DNA of 26,943 bases, taken from assembly GCA_002336675.1 (NCBI GenBank), contig DDEI01000028.1, positions 1-26,943 of the forward strand. Reading direction: 5' to 3'. The stretch's first letter is position 1; every line of letters starts with the position of its first letter. Shown one piece after another: positions 7,968 to 16,033 of this stretch. The DNA comes from Flavobacteriales bacterium UBA1958 (lineage in GTDB: Bacteria > Bacteroidota > Bacteroidia > Flavobacteriales_D > Sanyastnellaceae). A program made the translations under genes and the position numbers. The notes under the pieces are model-generated. The model made no database searches. It was given only the letters and a program-made list of their open reading frames with translations, and was not told the origin of the DNA.

Positions 7968-9243
7968 ATCTCATATCCTTTCCTGGGAAATATGCCGTTT
8001 TACCAAGAGCTTCCTCAATTCTAAGTAGCTGATTGTATTTAGCTATTCTGTCAGATCTACTAGCTGAACCTGTTTTTATTTGACCCGTATTTAATGCTAC
8101 TGCCAAATCCGCGATAGTACTGTCCTCTGTTTCTCCAGATCTATGACTCATTATTGAAGTATATAAATTTCGGTGAGCTAAATTCACAGCATCTACGGTT
8201 TCTGTTAGCGTTCCTATTTGATTAACTTTCACAAGTATGGAGTTCGCTATGCCTCCTTCTATTCCCTTGGATAATCGTTCAGTATTAGTGACAAATAAAT
8301 CATCGCCAACTAATTGGATTTTATCCCCTAACACCACAGTGAGTTCTTTCCATCCATCCCAATCATCTTCAGCAAGGCCGTCTTCGATGGAAACGATAGG
8401 ATATTTATCAGCCCAATCTTTCCAATAAGAAACCATTTCAGAGGAAGTAAGCTCATCACCTGTAGATTCTAAAACATATCTTGATTTTTCTTCATTGTAA
8501 AATTCAGAACTAGCGGCATCTAGAGCTAGGTAAACATCCTCTCCAGGTCGGTATCCAGCTTTTTCAATAGCCTGAAGAATACACGTAATAGCATCTTCAT
8601 TAGATCCTAAATTAGGAGCAAATCCTCCTTCGTCACCAACGTTGGTGCTCATCCCTTTCGAATGAAGAACACTTTTTAAATGATGAAAAATCTCAGTCCC
8701 AATTCTTAACGACTCAGAAAAACTAGTTGCACCAGCCGGCATTACCATAAATTCCTGAACATCTATCTTATTATCAGCATGGGATCCTCCATTAATGATA
8801 TTCATCATTGGAATCGGTAGCGTATTAGCACTTACACCCCCAATGTATCTATAAAGTGGCTGACCGAGACTCTCGGCAGCGGCTTTCGCTACTGCAAGAG
8901 AAACACCCAAAATAGCATTAGCTCCCAACGCACCCTTGTTATCTGTACCATCTATGCCAATCATAGCATGATCAATTAAATTCTGATCATAGATGTACGC
9001 TCCTTTCAGCTCATCATTAAGCGTCGTATTAATATTATTTATAGCCTTTAACACACCTTTACCTAAATATTTTCCCTTGTCTCCGTCTCTAAGCTCAACT
9101 GCCTCATGAATACCAGTGCTGGCACCAGATGGAACGGCTGCTCTGCCTAAAACTCCAGACTCGGTTATTACATCAACTTCTACTGTAGGATTTCCTCGAG
9201 AATCGAGAATTTGTCTTGCCTGAATTCTTCCTATATAACTCAT
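7957..9243 (-). CDS. eno: enolase (phosphopyruvate hydratase)
   Basis: Cytoplasmic glycolytic enzyme that interconverts 2-phosphoglycerate and phosphoenolpyruvate with magnesium. At 428 residues it has full family length. Visible functional residues include His155 in GGSHADN, Glu164, Glu205 in GDEGGFAPN, the metal ligands Asp242, Glu287 (SIEDGL) and Asp314, catalytic Lys339 in ILVKVNQIGT, and the HRSGETEDS signature around His367-Ser369. Its ATG overlaps the TAA of carA by one base (TAATG), so translation is probably coupled to carA. The 3' end converges on and overlaps the peptidase gene, with a candidate terminator hairpin 52 bases beyond the stop. Confidence 0.98.
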   Translation of the reverse strand: MSYIGRIQARQILDSRGNPTVEVDVITESGVLGRAAVPSGASTGIHEAVELRDGDKGKYLGKGVLKAINNINTTLNDELKGAYIYDQNLIDHAMIGIDGTDNKGALGANAILGVSLAVAKAAAESLGQPLYRYIGGVSANTLPIPMMNIINGGSHADNKIDVQEFMVMPAGATSFSESLRIGTEIFHHLKSVLHSKGMSTNVGDEGGFAPNLGSNEDAITCILQAIEKAGYRPGEDVYLALDAASSEFYNEEKSRYVLESTGDELTSSEMVSYWKDWADKYPIVSIEDGLAEDDWDGWKELTVVLGDKIQLVGDDLFVTNTERLSKGIEGGIANSILVKVNQIGTLTETVDAVNLAHRNLYTSIMSHRSGETEDSTIADLAVALNTGQIKTGSASRSDRIAKYNQLLRIEEALGKTAYFPGKDMRFIP

Positions 9244-10361
9244 TATACTTTTGTGGTTTTATGTTCCTTTATCATTTCTATAAAATTATCAAACAAATAT
9301 CTAGAGTCGTGAGGTCCTGCACTTGCTTCTGGATGGTATTGAACGCTAAATACTGGCTTTTCTTTCAATCTAACTCCTGCAACAGTGCTATCATTCAAGT
9401 GAATGTGTGTAAGCTCCATGGCAATACTCTTAACTACACTTTCTGAGGTAACCACAAATCCATGATTCTGAGAAGTAATTTCGCTTTTTCCCGATATTAG
9501 ATTTTTTACTGGATGATTAATTCCTCTGTGACCGTTAAACATTTTTTTAGTTTTCAAACCTTGACTTAAAGCTATTATCTGATGACCAAGACAGATTCCA
9601 AAACAAGGCATTCCCGAATTAATAAGCTCTTTAGTCAATGAGATAGTTTGCGTCATTACAGATGGATCACCTGGTCCATTAGAAATCATTATTCCATCCG
9701 GATTCCATGACATAATCTCAGCAAAAGAGGAAGACAAAGGGAACATTTTAACCAAGCAGCCTCTTTCAGTCAAACAGCGAACAATACTATTTTTCACACC
9801 CAAATCCAAAAGAGCTACTCTTTTGTCAGCAATTTCACTTCCTACCTCATATGACTCTTTAGTAGAAACTTTAGACGACAATTCCAAACCTTGCATGGAA
9901 GGAATTTGCTTTACTTCTTCTTTTAAATCAGCTTCACTAATATTTTCAGATGAAATTATAGCATTCATTGCACCGCACGAACGTATATGTCTAACTAATT
10001 TTCTCGTGTCAATATCACATATACCCACCAACTTATCCTTCTCGAGATAATTCTGAGCATCACCTAATGAACCCACGCGACTGTGAACGTCAGAAAACTT
10101 CTTGGTTATTAACCCAGACAGTTTAATCCCTTCAGATTCTGTTTCCTCCTTATGCACACCATAATTACCTATATGAGAAGTAGCCATAACTAAAATTTGA
10201 CCGAAGTAAGAAGGATCAGTAAAAATCTCCTGATATCCTGTCATACCTGTGTTAAATACTATCTCACCGGTAGTAGTCCCTATGGCACCAATGGCTTTGC
10301 CATTAAATACCGTCCCGTCCTCTAATACTAGAAGTGCAGGAGAATCTTGAATATTTTTCAT
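9243..10361 (-). CDS. carA: carbamoyl-phosphate synthase small (glutamine-hydrolysing) subunit
   Basis: Glutaminase subunit that passes ammonia to CarB to make carbamoyl phosphate for pyrimidine and arginine synthesis. With the ATG at 10361 it has 372 residues, near the usual size. The N-terminal domain starts with ALLVLEDGTVF. The C-terminal class I amidotransferase domain has SNGPGDP (227-233), the nucleophile Cys257 in GICLGHQ, and His343 and Glu345 in QYHPEASAG. A TTG start 12 codons upstream (10397) lies in the terminator's U-tract region and is unlikely. carB is not adjacent. The gene follows the rplQ terminator, so it needs its own promoter or read-through, and it overlaps eno by one base. 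Confidence 0.97.
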   Translation of the reverse strand: MKNIQDSPALLVLEDGTVFNGKAIGAIGTTTGEIVFNTGMTGYQEIFTDPSYFGQILVMATSHIGNYGVHKEETESEGIKLSGLITKKFSDVHSRVGSLGDAQNYLEKDKLVGICDIDTRKLVRHIRSCGAMNAIISSENISEADLKEEVKQIPSMQGLELSSKVSTKESYEVGSEIADKRVALLDLGVKNSIVRCLTERGCLVKMFPLSSSFAEIMSWNPDGIMISNGPGDPSVMTQTISLTKELINSGMPCFGICLGHQIIALSQGLKTKKMFNGHRGINHPVKNLISGKSEITSQNHGFVVTSESVVKSIAMELTHIHLNDSTVAGVRLKEKPVFSVQYHPEASAGPHDSRYLFDNFIEMIKEHKTTKV

Positions 10362-10395
10362 TACTATACAAAGAAACTTATTGTGCTTGACATAC

Positions 10396-10438
10396 AAAAA
10401 AAAAGAGGAAGAAACATTTAAACGTTTCCTCCTCTTTT
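10396..10438 (-). terminator. rho-independent terminator of the ribosomal superoperon
   Basis: On the minus strand AAAAGAGGAGGAAAC (10438-10424) pairs with GTTTCTTCCTCTTTT (10415-10401). This is a 15-bp stem with one G-U pair and an 8-base loop, followed directly by a run of U (nine U in all at 10404-10396, four of them in the stem). It starts 22 bases after the rplQ stop and ends 34 bases before the carA ATG. Stem, loop and U-tract are all classical, and the wobble pair forms only in the minus-strand RNA, which supports this direction. Confidence 0.9.
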
Positions 10439-10460
10439 ATCAAAGTTTTTTAAAATATAA

Positions 10461-11030
10461 CTAAGCTTTATCTTCCTCCTTAGTAACAGATTCATTCTCA
10501 ATGTCAGTGGAAGAATCTTCTGTCTGCTTTGCCGTTTTAGTTTCTGTATCATTAGTGTCATCAACAACTTCAGAACCTTCAACTTCAACAGCACCATCAA
10601 TGGAACTTTTCTTCTTCGCTCCACCTCTTCTACTCCTCTTTTTCTTCGCTCCAGTATCTGCTCCATAGATCTCATTAAAGTCTACTAACTCAATCATACA
10701 CATCTCTGCAGCATCTCCTTGTCTAAAACCAGTCTTGATGATTCTAGTATATCCCCCTGGTCTTTCGGCTATTTTTGGAGCGACCTCTCTGAACAATTCA
10801 GAAACAGCATACTTATCCTTCAAGTAACTGAATACAGTTCTTCTTGAGTGAGTACTGTCATCCTTGGATTTTGTGATTAGAGGTTCTACATACACTCTTA
10901 AAGCTTTTGCTTTAGCTACTGTAGTATTAATTCTTTTATGCTCAATTAAAGAGCAAGCCATATTAGAGAGCAGTGCTGATCTATGCGCTTTTTTTCTTCC
11001 TAAATGGTTAAATTTCTTCCCGTGTCTCAT
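10461..11030 (-). CDS. rplQ: 50S ribosomal protein L17 with long acidic C-terminal extension
   Basis: The core (residues 1-120) matches bacterial L17, a protein near the exit of the peptide tunnel; it opens with MRHGKKFNHLGR and has an RTVFSYL segment at 64-70. E. coli L17 has 127 residues and this one has 189. The extra part is a basic linker with GAKKK twice (127-131 and 137-141, encoded by a repeat with an exact 30-base period) and then a tail (about 144-189) with 16 Asp or Glu residues and few hydrophobics, probably disordered. Extended L17 is, as I recall, common in Bacteroidota. Last gene of the superoperon, 31 bases after rpoA. Confidence 0.95.
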   Translation of the reverse strand: MRHGKKFNHLGRKKAHRSALLSNMACSLIEHKRINTTVAKAKALRVYVEPLITKSKDDSTHSRRTVFSYLKDKYAVSELFREVAPKIAERPGGYTRIIKTGFRQGDAAEMCMIELVDFNEIYGADTGAKKKRSRRGGAKKKSSIDGAVEVEGSEVVDDTNDTETKTAKQTEDSSTDIENESVTKEEDKA

Positions 11031-11061
11031 GTTCTATATATTAAGAGGGCTCTAAATATTC

Positions 11062-12054
11062 TTATTCCTTATCCAATTTGTATTTCGAAACATTCATTCC
11101 AAAAGACAATCCTTTATTATCTACTAAGTCTTCTAACTCAGTTAATGACTTTTTACCAAAGTTTCTAAACTTTAATAAATCATTCTTATTATAAGACACC
11201 AACTCTCCAAGAGTATCAATATCTGCAGCCTTCAGGCAATTCAATGCTCTTACTGAAAGATCCATATCCACTAATCTAGTTTTCAGCAGTTGTCTCATAT
11301 GCAATGAAGACTCATCAAACTCTTCAGTTGCAGCTTTCTCTTCACTTTCCAATGTTATTCTTTCGTCCGAGAATAACATAAAATGATGAATTAAAATTTT
11401 AGCAGCTTCCTGTAAAGCATCTTTTGGTGAAATAGAACCATCGCCATCGATTGTAATCACTAATTTTTCATAGTCCGTTTTCTGTTCTACTCTATAATTT
11501 TCAGTCTTGTACTGAACATTTCTTATAGGTGTGAAGATTGAATCAATAAAGATTGTTCCTAATGGAGCATTACCATATTTATTCTCCTCTGCCGGTCTAT
11601 AACCTCGACCCTTACCAATGGTCATTTCTATGTTCAGCTTCACGTTCTTTTCTAAAGAACACACAACCAAATCGGGATTCAGTACTTGAAAAGCAGAAGT
11701 AAAATTACCAATGTCTCCAGCACGAAACTTATCCTGACCACTGATAGAAATATTAACCGTCTCTTCGTTACTGCCCTCTATCTGTTGTTTGAATCTAACT
11801 TGTTTTAAGTTCAATACCATCTCAGTTACGTCCTCCACGATACCCTTCACTGTAGAAAACTCGTGATCTGCTCCTTCTATCTTAATAGAAGTAATAGCAA
11901 ACCCCTCTAACGAAGAAAGTAAAATCCTTCTTAATGCATTACCAACTGTTATACCAAACCCAGGTTCTAATGGTCTAAACTCAAACTGACCATGAAAGTC
12001 ATCTGAATCAATCATTATTACTTTATCAGGCTTTTGGAAATCTAAAACTGCCAT
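11062..12054 (-). CDS. rpoA: DNA-directed RNA polymerase subunit alpha
   Basis: Alpha subunit of 330 residues, full length. The N-terminal domain, which dimerises and seeds assembly of the polymerase core, has the conserved GNALRRILLSSLEG segment (38-51). An acidic linker around 225-250 joins it to the C-terminal domain. There helix-hairpin-helix motifs (VRALNCLKAADIDTLGEL and the LLKFRNFGKKSLTEL region) contact upstream promoter DNA and activators. It lies between rpsD and rplQ, the usual end of the alpha operon, so polymerase and ribosome production are linked. Confidence 0.98.
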   Translation of the reverse strand: MAVLDFQKPDKVIMIDSDDFHGQFEFRPLEPGFGITVGNALRRILLSSLEGFAITSIKIEGADHEFSTVKGIVEDVTEMVLNLKQVRFKQQIEGSNEETVNISISGQDKFRAGDIGNFTSAFQVLNPDLVVCSLEKNVKLNIEMTIGKGRGYRPAEENKYGNAPLGTIFIDSIFTPIRNVQYKTENYRVEQKTDYEKLVITIDGDGSISPKDALQEAAKILIHHFMLFSDERITLESEEKAATEEFDESSLHMRQLLKTRLVDMDLSVRALNCLKAADIDTLGELVSYNKNDLLKFRNFGKKSLTELEDLVDNKGLSFGMNVSKYKLDKE

Positions 12055-12078
12055 ACTTAGTTATTATCGAGTTATTTA

Positions 12079-12687
12079 TTATTTAGAGTAAAGCTCTACT
12101 ATAAGCTGCACATTAATATTTTCTGGAATCTGTTCCATGTGCGGAACAGTAATGAAAGTTCCTCTCATATCATTCCCATTCCAATCAATCCATTCATGTT
12201 GTGCACTAGAATTAGCTGCCAAAGACGCAGTGATAGCCTGAAGTGACTTAGACTTTTCTCTAACACCGACAACATCACCAGGTTTTAGTTGGAACGAAGG
12301 GATATTCACCAACTCACCATTTACCGTAATGTGTCTATGGCCTACTAACTGTCTGGCCCCTCTCCTAGTGTTTGACAGACCTAATCTGTAAACCGTATTA
12401 TCTAATCTAGACTCACACAACTGAAGAAGAATTTCTCCTGTTATCCCTGTCTTTGACGACGCTTTTTTAAATAAATTAGAAAACTGCTTTTCTAAAATCC
12501 CATAAGTATACTTTGCCTTTTGCTTTTCTAACAGTTGCACAGCATACTCTGACTGCTTATTTCTTCTTTTATTTGGTCCGTGAACCCCGGGAGGATAATT
12601 TCTCCTTTCTAAAGCCTTATCTGGCCCAAAAATAGGTTCCTTAAACCTTCTCGCAATTTTTGACGTTGGTCCTGTATATCTTGCCAT
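12079..12687 (-). CDS. rpsD: 30S ribosomal protein S4
   Basis: Primary 16S rRNA-binding protein that nucleates 30S assembly and helps form the mRNA entry site. It has 202 residues against 206 in E. coli. The N-terminal arm has RNYPPGVHGP (29-38), and the S4 RNA-binding domain is visible as SRLDNTVYRLG then LVGHRHITVNG. No cysteine occurs before about residue 90, so this is the zinc-free form. In E. coli S4 represses the alpha operon; no comparable leader structure is evident here. Spacer to rpoA is 24 bases. Confidence 0.97.
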   Translation of the reverse strand: MARYTGPTSKIARRFKEPIFGPDKALERRNYPPGVHGPNKRRNKQSEYAVQLLEKQKAKYTYGILEKQFSNLFKKASSKTGITGEILLQLCESRLDNTVYRLGLSNTRRGARQLVGHRHITVNGELVNIPSFQLKPGDVVGVREKSKSLQAITASLAANSSAQHEWIDWNGNDMRGTFITVPHMEQIPENINVQLIVELYSK

Positions 12688-12705
12688 TTCAAATAATTTC
12701 TTCTG

Positions 12706-13092
12706 TTAAACTCTTCTTCTTTTAGGTGGTCTACATCCATTGTGAGGCATTGGCGTAACATCCACTATCTCAGTTACTTCAATACCATTATTATGCATAG
12801 TTCTTATGGCAGATTCTCTACCCTGACCTGGACCTTTTATATAAGCTTTCACTTTCCTTAACCCCAAGTCATGCGCTTCTTTTGCACAATTCTCAGCTGC
12901 CAATTGAGCAGCGTAAGGCGTGTTCTTTTTGGAACCTCTGAAACCCATTTTCCCTGCAGAAGACCAAGCTATAACTTGTCCTTGAGCATTAGTTAAAGAT
13001 ATTATGATGTTGTTAAAACTTGCTCTAATGTGAGCTTGTCCTACAGCTTCTACTTTAACTTTCTTTTTCTTTTTCGCGTTTGATTTAGCCAT
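12706..13092 (-). CDS. rpsK: 30S ribosomal protein S11
   Basis: Platform protein of the 30S subunit, near the mRNA path at the E site. It has 128 residues, family length. After a lysine-rich N-terminus it shows ASFNNIIISLTNAQG, the SSAGKMGFRGSKK stretch, VKAYIKGPGQGRESAIR, and the near-invariant C-terminus PHNGCRPPKRRRV. It lies between rpsM and rpsD, as in most bacteria. Confidence 0.98.
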   Translation of the reverse strand: MAKSNAKKKKKVKVEAVGQAHIRASFNNIIISLTNAQGQVIAWSSAGKMGFRGSKKNTPYAAQLAAENCAKEAHDLGLRKVKAYIKGPGQGRESAIRTMHNNGIEVTEIVDVTPMPHNGCRPPKRRRV

Positions 13093-13117
13093 GATCCAAC
13101 GATTTAATCGTTATCTA

Positions 13118-13495
13118 TTATTTGGTAGCCTTTTTCTTATTAGCTACAGTTTTTCTTTTACCTTTTCTCGTTCTTGCATTGTTCTTGGTACGTTGACCTC
13201 TCAAAGGCAAACCAGATCGATGTCTAATACCTCGATTACATCCAATATCCATCAAACGTTTGATGTTCATTTGAACCTCTGATCTCAAAGCACCCTCCAC
13301 TTTAAATTCCTCAGTAACTATTGATCTAATTTTACCTAGTTCATCATCATCCCATTCATCTACTTTCTTATCAGCACTTACTTCAGCTTTTTCAAGTATT
13401 TGAACCGCTCTAGTACTTCCAATTCCATAGATATATGTCAGACTAATTACCCCTCTCTTATTCTTAGGGATATCTATCCCTGCTATTCTAGCCAT
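13118..13495 (-). CDS. rpsM: 30S ribosomal protein S13
   Basis: Head protein of the 30S subunit that forms bridges to the 50S subunit and contacts P-site tRNA with its basic tail. It has 125 residues (118 in E. coli). Family features are MARIAGIDIPKNKRG at the start, a helix-two-turn-helix region with YIYGIGSTRA, RHRSGLPLRGQRT, and the tail KGKRKTVANKKKATK. The 25-base spacer to rpsK holds a small palindrome. Confidence 0.98.
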   Translation of the reverse strand: MARIAGIDIPKNKRGVISLTYIYGIGSTRAVQILEKAEVSADKKVDEWDDDELGKIRSIVTEEFKVEGALRSEVQMNIKRLMDIGCNRGIRHRSGLPLRGQRTKNNARTRKGKRKTVANKKKATK

Positions 13496-13517
13496 AGTTC
13501 TTTTCTTTTAATAATTA

Positions 13518-13634
13518 TTACCCCTGACGTTGCTTGAATCTAGGATTCTTTTTATTAATTACGTACAATCTGCCTTTCCTTTTTACAATTTTACAATCTG
13601 CAGATCTCTTCTTTACGGATGCTCTTACCTTCAT
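13518..13634 (-). CDS. rpmJ: 50S ribosomal protein L36, cysteine-poor form
   Basis: A 38-residue protein found by translating the gap between rpsM and infA. It begins MKVRASVKKRSADCK and ends NPRFKQRQG, the L36 pattern, and the length equals that of E. coli L36. In zinc-binding L36 three cysteines and one histidine bind the metal. Here the positions equivalent to E. coli Cys11, Cys27 and His33 are Ser, Asn and Phe, and only Cys14 remains, so zinc binding is not expected. L36 sits in 23S rRNA near the factor-binding side. It starts five bases before infA's neighbouring stop region, in normal spc-alpha order. Confidence 0.97.
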   Translation of the reverse strand: MKVRASVKKRSADCKIVKRKGRLYVINKKNPRFKQRQG

Positions 13635-13639
13635 CTTTC

Positions 13640-13858
13640 CTATTTATATCTAAACGTGATACGACCTTTTGTTAAGTCATAAGGCGACATTGCCAATTTA
13701 ACTTTATCTCCTGGTAATATTTTAATATAGTACATTCTCATTTTCCCAGAAATATGCGCCAATATTACATGCCCATTTTCCAATTCAACTCTAAAACGAG
13801 CATTGGATAAAGCTTCTACTATTGTGCCATCCTGTTCTATCGAGGCCTGTTTTGCCAT
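13640..13858 (-). CDS. infA: translation initiation factor IF-1
   Basis: Single OB-fold (S1-like) protein of 72 residues, exactly the usual size. It binds the 30S A site during initiation and works with IF-2 and IF-3. Key stretches are IVEALSNARFRVELENGHVILAHISGKMR (about 13-41, shown by its RFRVEL and HISGKMR cores) and the C-terminal DLTKGRITFRYK. Only five bases separate it from rpmJ and six from map, so these genes are transcribed together. Confidence 0.98.
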   Translation of the reverse strand: MAKQASIEQDGTIVEALSNARFRVELENGHVILAHISGKMRMYYIKILPGDKVKLAMSPYDLTKGRITFRYK

Positions 13859-13864
13859 GTACTT

Positions 13865-14647
13865 TTAGTTTGTATTTAAAACCTCTTCTATATATTCAAA
13901 CGTAGACAACACTTCAGCCTTACCCTTTCTAACCACAACATCATGCTCAAAATGAGCTGATACTTTTCCATCTGAGGTTACTATTGTCCACCCGTCATTC
14001 TTTTGTCTAACAGACTTACCTCCTAAATTAATCATTGGTTCTATTGCTAAAACCATTCCTTCTTTTAAAAGTGGTCCATTACCCTTTCTACCATAATTAG
14101 GTACTTCAGGGGCCTCGTGTAAATCGCTACCTAATCCATGACCTACTAACTCACGAACAACTCCATAGCCAAATGACTCTGTGTAAGATTGAACAGCGAA
14201 ACCAATGTCTCCTATCCTATTCCCAGCTACTGCCGCTTTTATTGCCCGATCGAGTGATTCTTTAGTTCGTTTCAATAAACTAGCCACTTCCTCTTCGATC
14301 TCTCCTACAGCAAAAGTATACGCACTGTCACCCCAATAACCATTTTTATAAACCCCACAATCCACAGATACGATATCTCCATTTTGCAATAATTTACTAT
14401 TAGGCACTCCATGAACAACAGCTTCGTTTACTGAAGTACACAAGGAACCAGGGAAATTATTATACCCTTTAAACCCAGGAACCGCATTATGACTTCTTAT
14501 AAAATCTTCAGCTACACAATCCAATTCTAAGGTTGTTACCCCAGGCTTAATATTCTTAGCTACTTCTGCTAAAGTTTTTCCTACAAGTAAAGAACTTTCT
14601 CTTATTAGTTCAATCTCCTCTTCCGTTCTATAATTTATTTTTCTCAT
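13865..14647 (-). CDS. map: methionine aminopeptidase, type I
   Basis: Removes the initiator methionine from nascent proteins. With the ATG at 14647 it has 260 residues, a typical type Ia enzyme without a zinc-finger extension. A TTG two codons upstream is a poorer start. The dinuclear metal site is complete: Asp96 and Asp107 (SVDCGVYKNGYWGDSAY), His170 (VGHGLG), Glu203 (AIEPM) and Glu234 (FEHDVVV); His79 matches the substrate-binding histidine. The gene follows secY directly. In E. coli adk is also linked to secY, but no adk is present here. Confidence 0.97.
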   Translation of the reverse strand: MRKINYRTEEEIELIRESSLLVGKTLAEVAKNIKPGVTTLELDCVAEDFIRSHNAVPGFKGYNNFPGSLCTSVNEAVVHGVPNSKLLQNGDIVSVDCGVYKNGYWGDSAYTFAVGEIEEEVASLLKRTKESLDRAIKAAVAGNRIGDIGFAVQSYTESFGYGVVRELVGHGLGSDLHEAPEVPNYGRKGNGPLLKEGMVLAIEPMINLGGKSVRQKNDGWTIVTSDGKVSAHFEHDVVVRKGKAEVLSTFEYIEEVLNTN

Positions 14648-14671
14648 TTCCAAAAGGAGTGCAAAAATAAA

Positions 14672-16018
14672 CTATCCAGTAATACCACTAACAGGCATTC
14701 CTGTTCTCCCTTTTAAAGTACCACTTTGCATAAGACCATCATAATGCCTTGACAATAAGTGGCTTTCTATTTGTTGCAACGTATCTAATATTACGCCTAC
14801 CATAATCAACAATGACGTTCCCCCGAAAAATATGGCGAAATTCTGCGAATTTGTAAGCCCTAAATTTTCCTTAGCTACAATTGCTGGCATAACCGCAATT
14901 AAGGCTAGAAAAACTGAACCAGGTAATGTAATCCTACTCAATATTTCATCCAAATATTCGGCTGTTGGCCTCCCTGGTTTGATCCCGGGCACAAAACTAC
15001 CATTCCTCTTCATATCATCACTTATCTGATTAACATTAACCGTAATTGCAGTATAGAAATAAGTGAATATAATAATCATCAAAGCAAATATCAAGTTGTA
15101 CGATATGCCATTAAAATTACTTAACGATGCTATCCATTCAGAACCTTGAAAAAACTCACTTTGAGACATATAAAGTGGGACGAACATAATAGCCTGAGCA
15201 AAAATTATTGGCATCACGCCAGAGGAATTTACCTTTAACGGAATAAAACTTCTTGCCTGCTCTCCTTTAGGAAGCTCTCCTGAGACAAAATTACTCTTAG
15301 CAAAATGAACAGGAACTCGCCTTACCGCCTGGACCAAAGCAACACTCGCAACAATTATTAAAAAGAATGCTGCAATTTCTACGAGGAAGAAGAAAGGATT
15401 TCCAGCGCCCCACTCTTCCAGTATTGCTCTTGGAAAACCTGCGATTATACCTATCATAATAATTATGGAAATACCATTACCAATCCCTTTATCAGTAATT
15501 TTCTCCCCCAACCACATGATAAATAACGTACAACAAGTTAAAATAGTCACAGATGAAAACCACCAAAATGGACCCTCATTAGGCACAGCACCCTGAACTG
15601 AAGTTACTGAAGACGCTAAATAACCTGGTGCTTGAACTAAGGTTATTGCTATCGTCAAGAATCTCGTGTATTGATTTAATTTCTTTCTACCGCTTTCTCC
15701 CTCTTTCTGCATTTTCTGCACAGCAGGTACAGCAATACCCATTAACTGCATAATAATAGATGCCGATATGTAAGGCATTATACCCAATGCAAATATTGAA
15801 GCTCTCGAAAAAGCACCCCCAGAGAATAGATTTAAAAGATCTCCCAGACCACCGCCTCCATTAACCGCAGAACTATCTAATGCGCTACTATCAACTCCTG
15901 GTATAATTATAAAAGAGCCTATTCTGTAAATTAAGACTAGTCCTAACGTAAACAAAATCTTCTTTTTTAACTCTTCAATGGACCAGATGTCCTTTATCTT
16001 TTGAAAGAAACCCTTCAT
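14672..16018 (-). CDS. secY: preprotein translocase subunit SecY
   Basis: Main channel subunit of the Sec translocon in the inner membrane. It has 448 residues and about ten hydrophobic segments. Recognisable parts are the first transmembrane helix (about 23-40), the plug region after IIIPGVDSSAL, the GIGNGISIIIM segment between helices 4 and 5, GVMPIIFAQA in helix 7, the cytoplasmic loop FVPGIKPGRPTAEYLDEI, which in E. coli SecY contacts SecA and the ribosome, and the last helix followed by ESHLLSRHYDG. It is flanked by rplO and map, the standard spc position. It should export the signal-peptide proteins at the left of the window. Confidence 0.98.
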   Translation of the reverse strand: MKGFFQKIKDIWSIEELKKKILFTLGLVLIYRIGSFIIIPGVDSSALDSSAVNGGGGLGDLLNLFSGGAFSRASIFALGIMPYISASIIMQLMGIAVPAVQKMQKEGESGRKKLNQYTRFLTIAITLVQAPGYLASSVTSVQGAVPNEGPFWWFSSVTILTCCTLFIMWLGEKITDKGIGNGISIIIMIGIIAGFPRAILEEWGAGNPFFFLVEIAAFFLIIVASVALVQAVRRVPVHFAKSNFVSGELPKGEQARSFIPLKVNSSGVMPIIFAQAIMFVPLYMSQSEFFQGSEWIASLSNFNGISYNLIFALMIIIFTYFYTAITVNVNQISDDMKRNGSFVPGIKPGRPTAEYLDEILSRITLPGSVFLALIAVMPAIVAKENLGLTNSQNFAIFFGGTSLLIMVGVILDTLQQIESHLLSRHYDGLMQSGTLKGRTGMPVSGITG

Positions 16019-16033
16019 AAAATATTGATTTTT

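Noticed and set aside
10362..10397. Upstream TTG start for carA giving 12 more residues
   Set aside because: The added residues do not match the CarA N-terminus and the TTG lies in the terminator U-tract. The ATG at 10361 gives a normal protein.
10373..10398. Possible promoter for carA (minus strand TAAGTTTC with TTTG upstream)
   Set aside because: The -7 box has one mismatch, and the TTTG lies only 14 bases away and overlaps the terminator U-tract, so spacing is wrong for a Bacteroidota promoter.
10418..10675. Minus-strand open frame of 85 codons overlapping the rplQ 3' end in another frame
   Set aside because: It is a frame-shifted shadow of the lysine- and acid-rich L17 tail and runs through the terminator.
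14648..14653. TTG start for map two codons upstream of the ATG
   Set aside because: ATG at 14647 is the better initiator and the two extra residues add nothing conserved.
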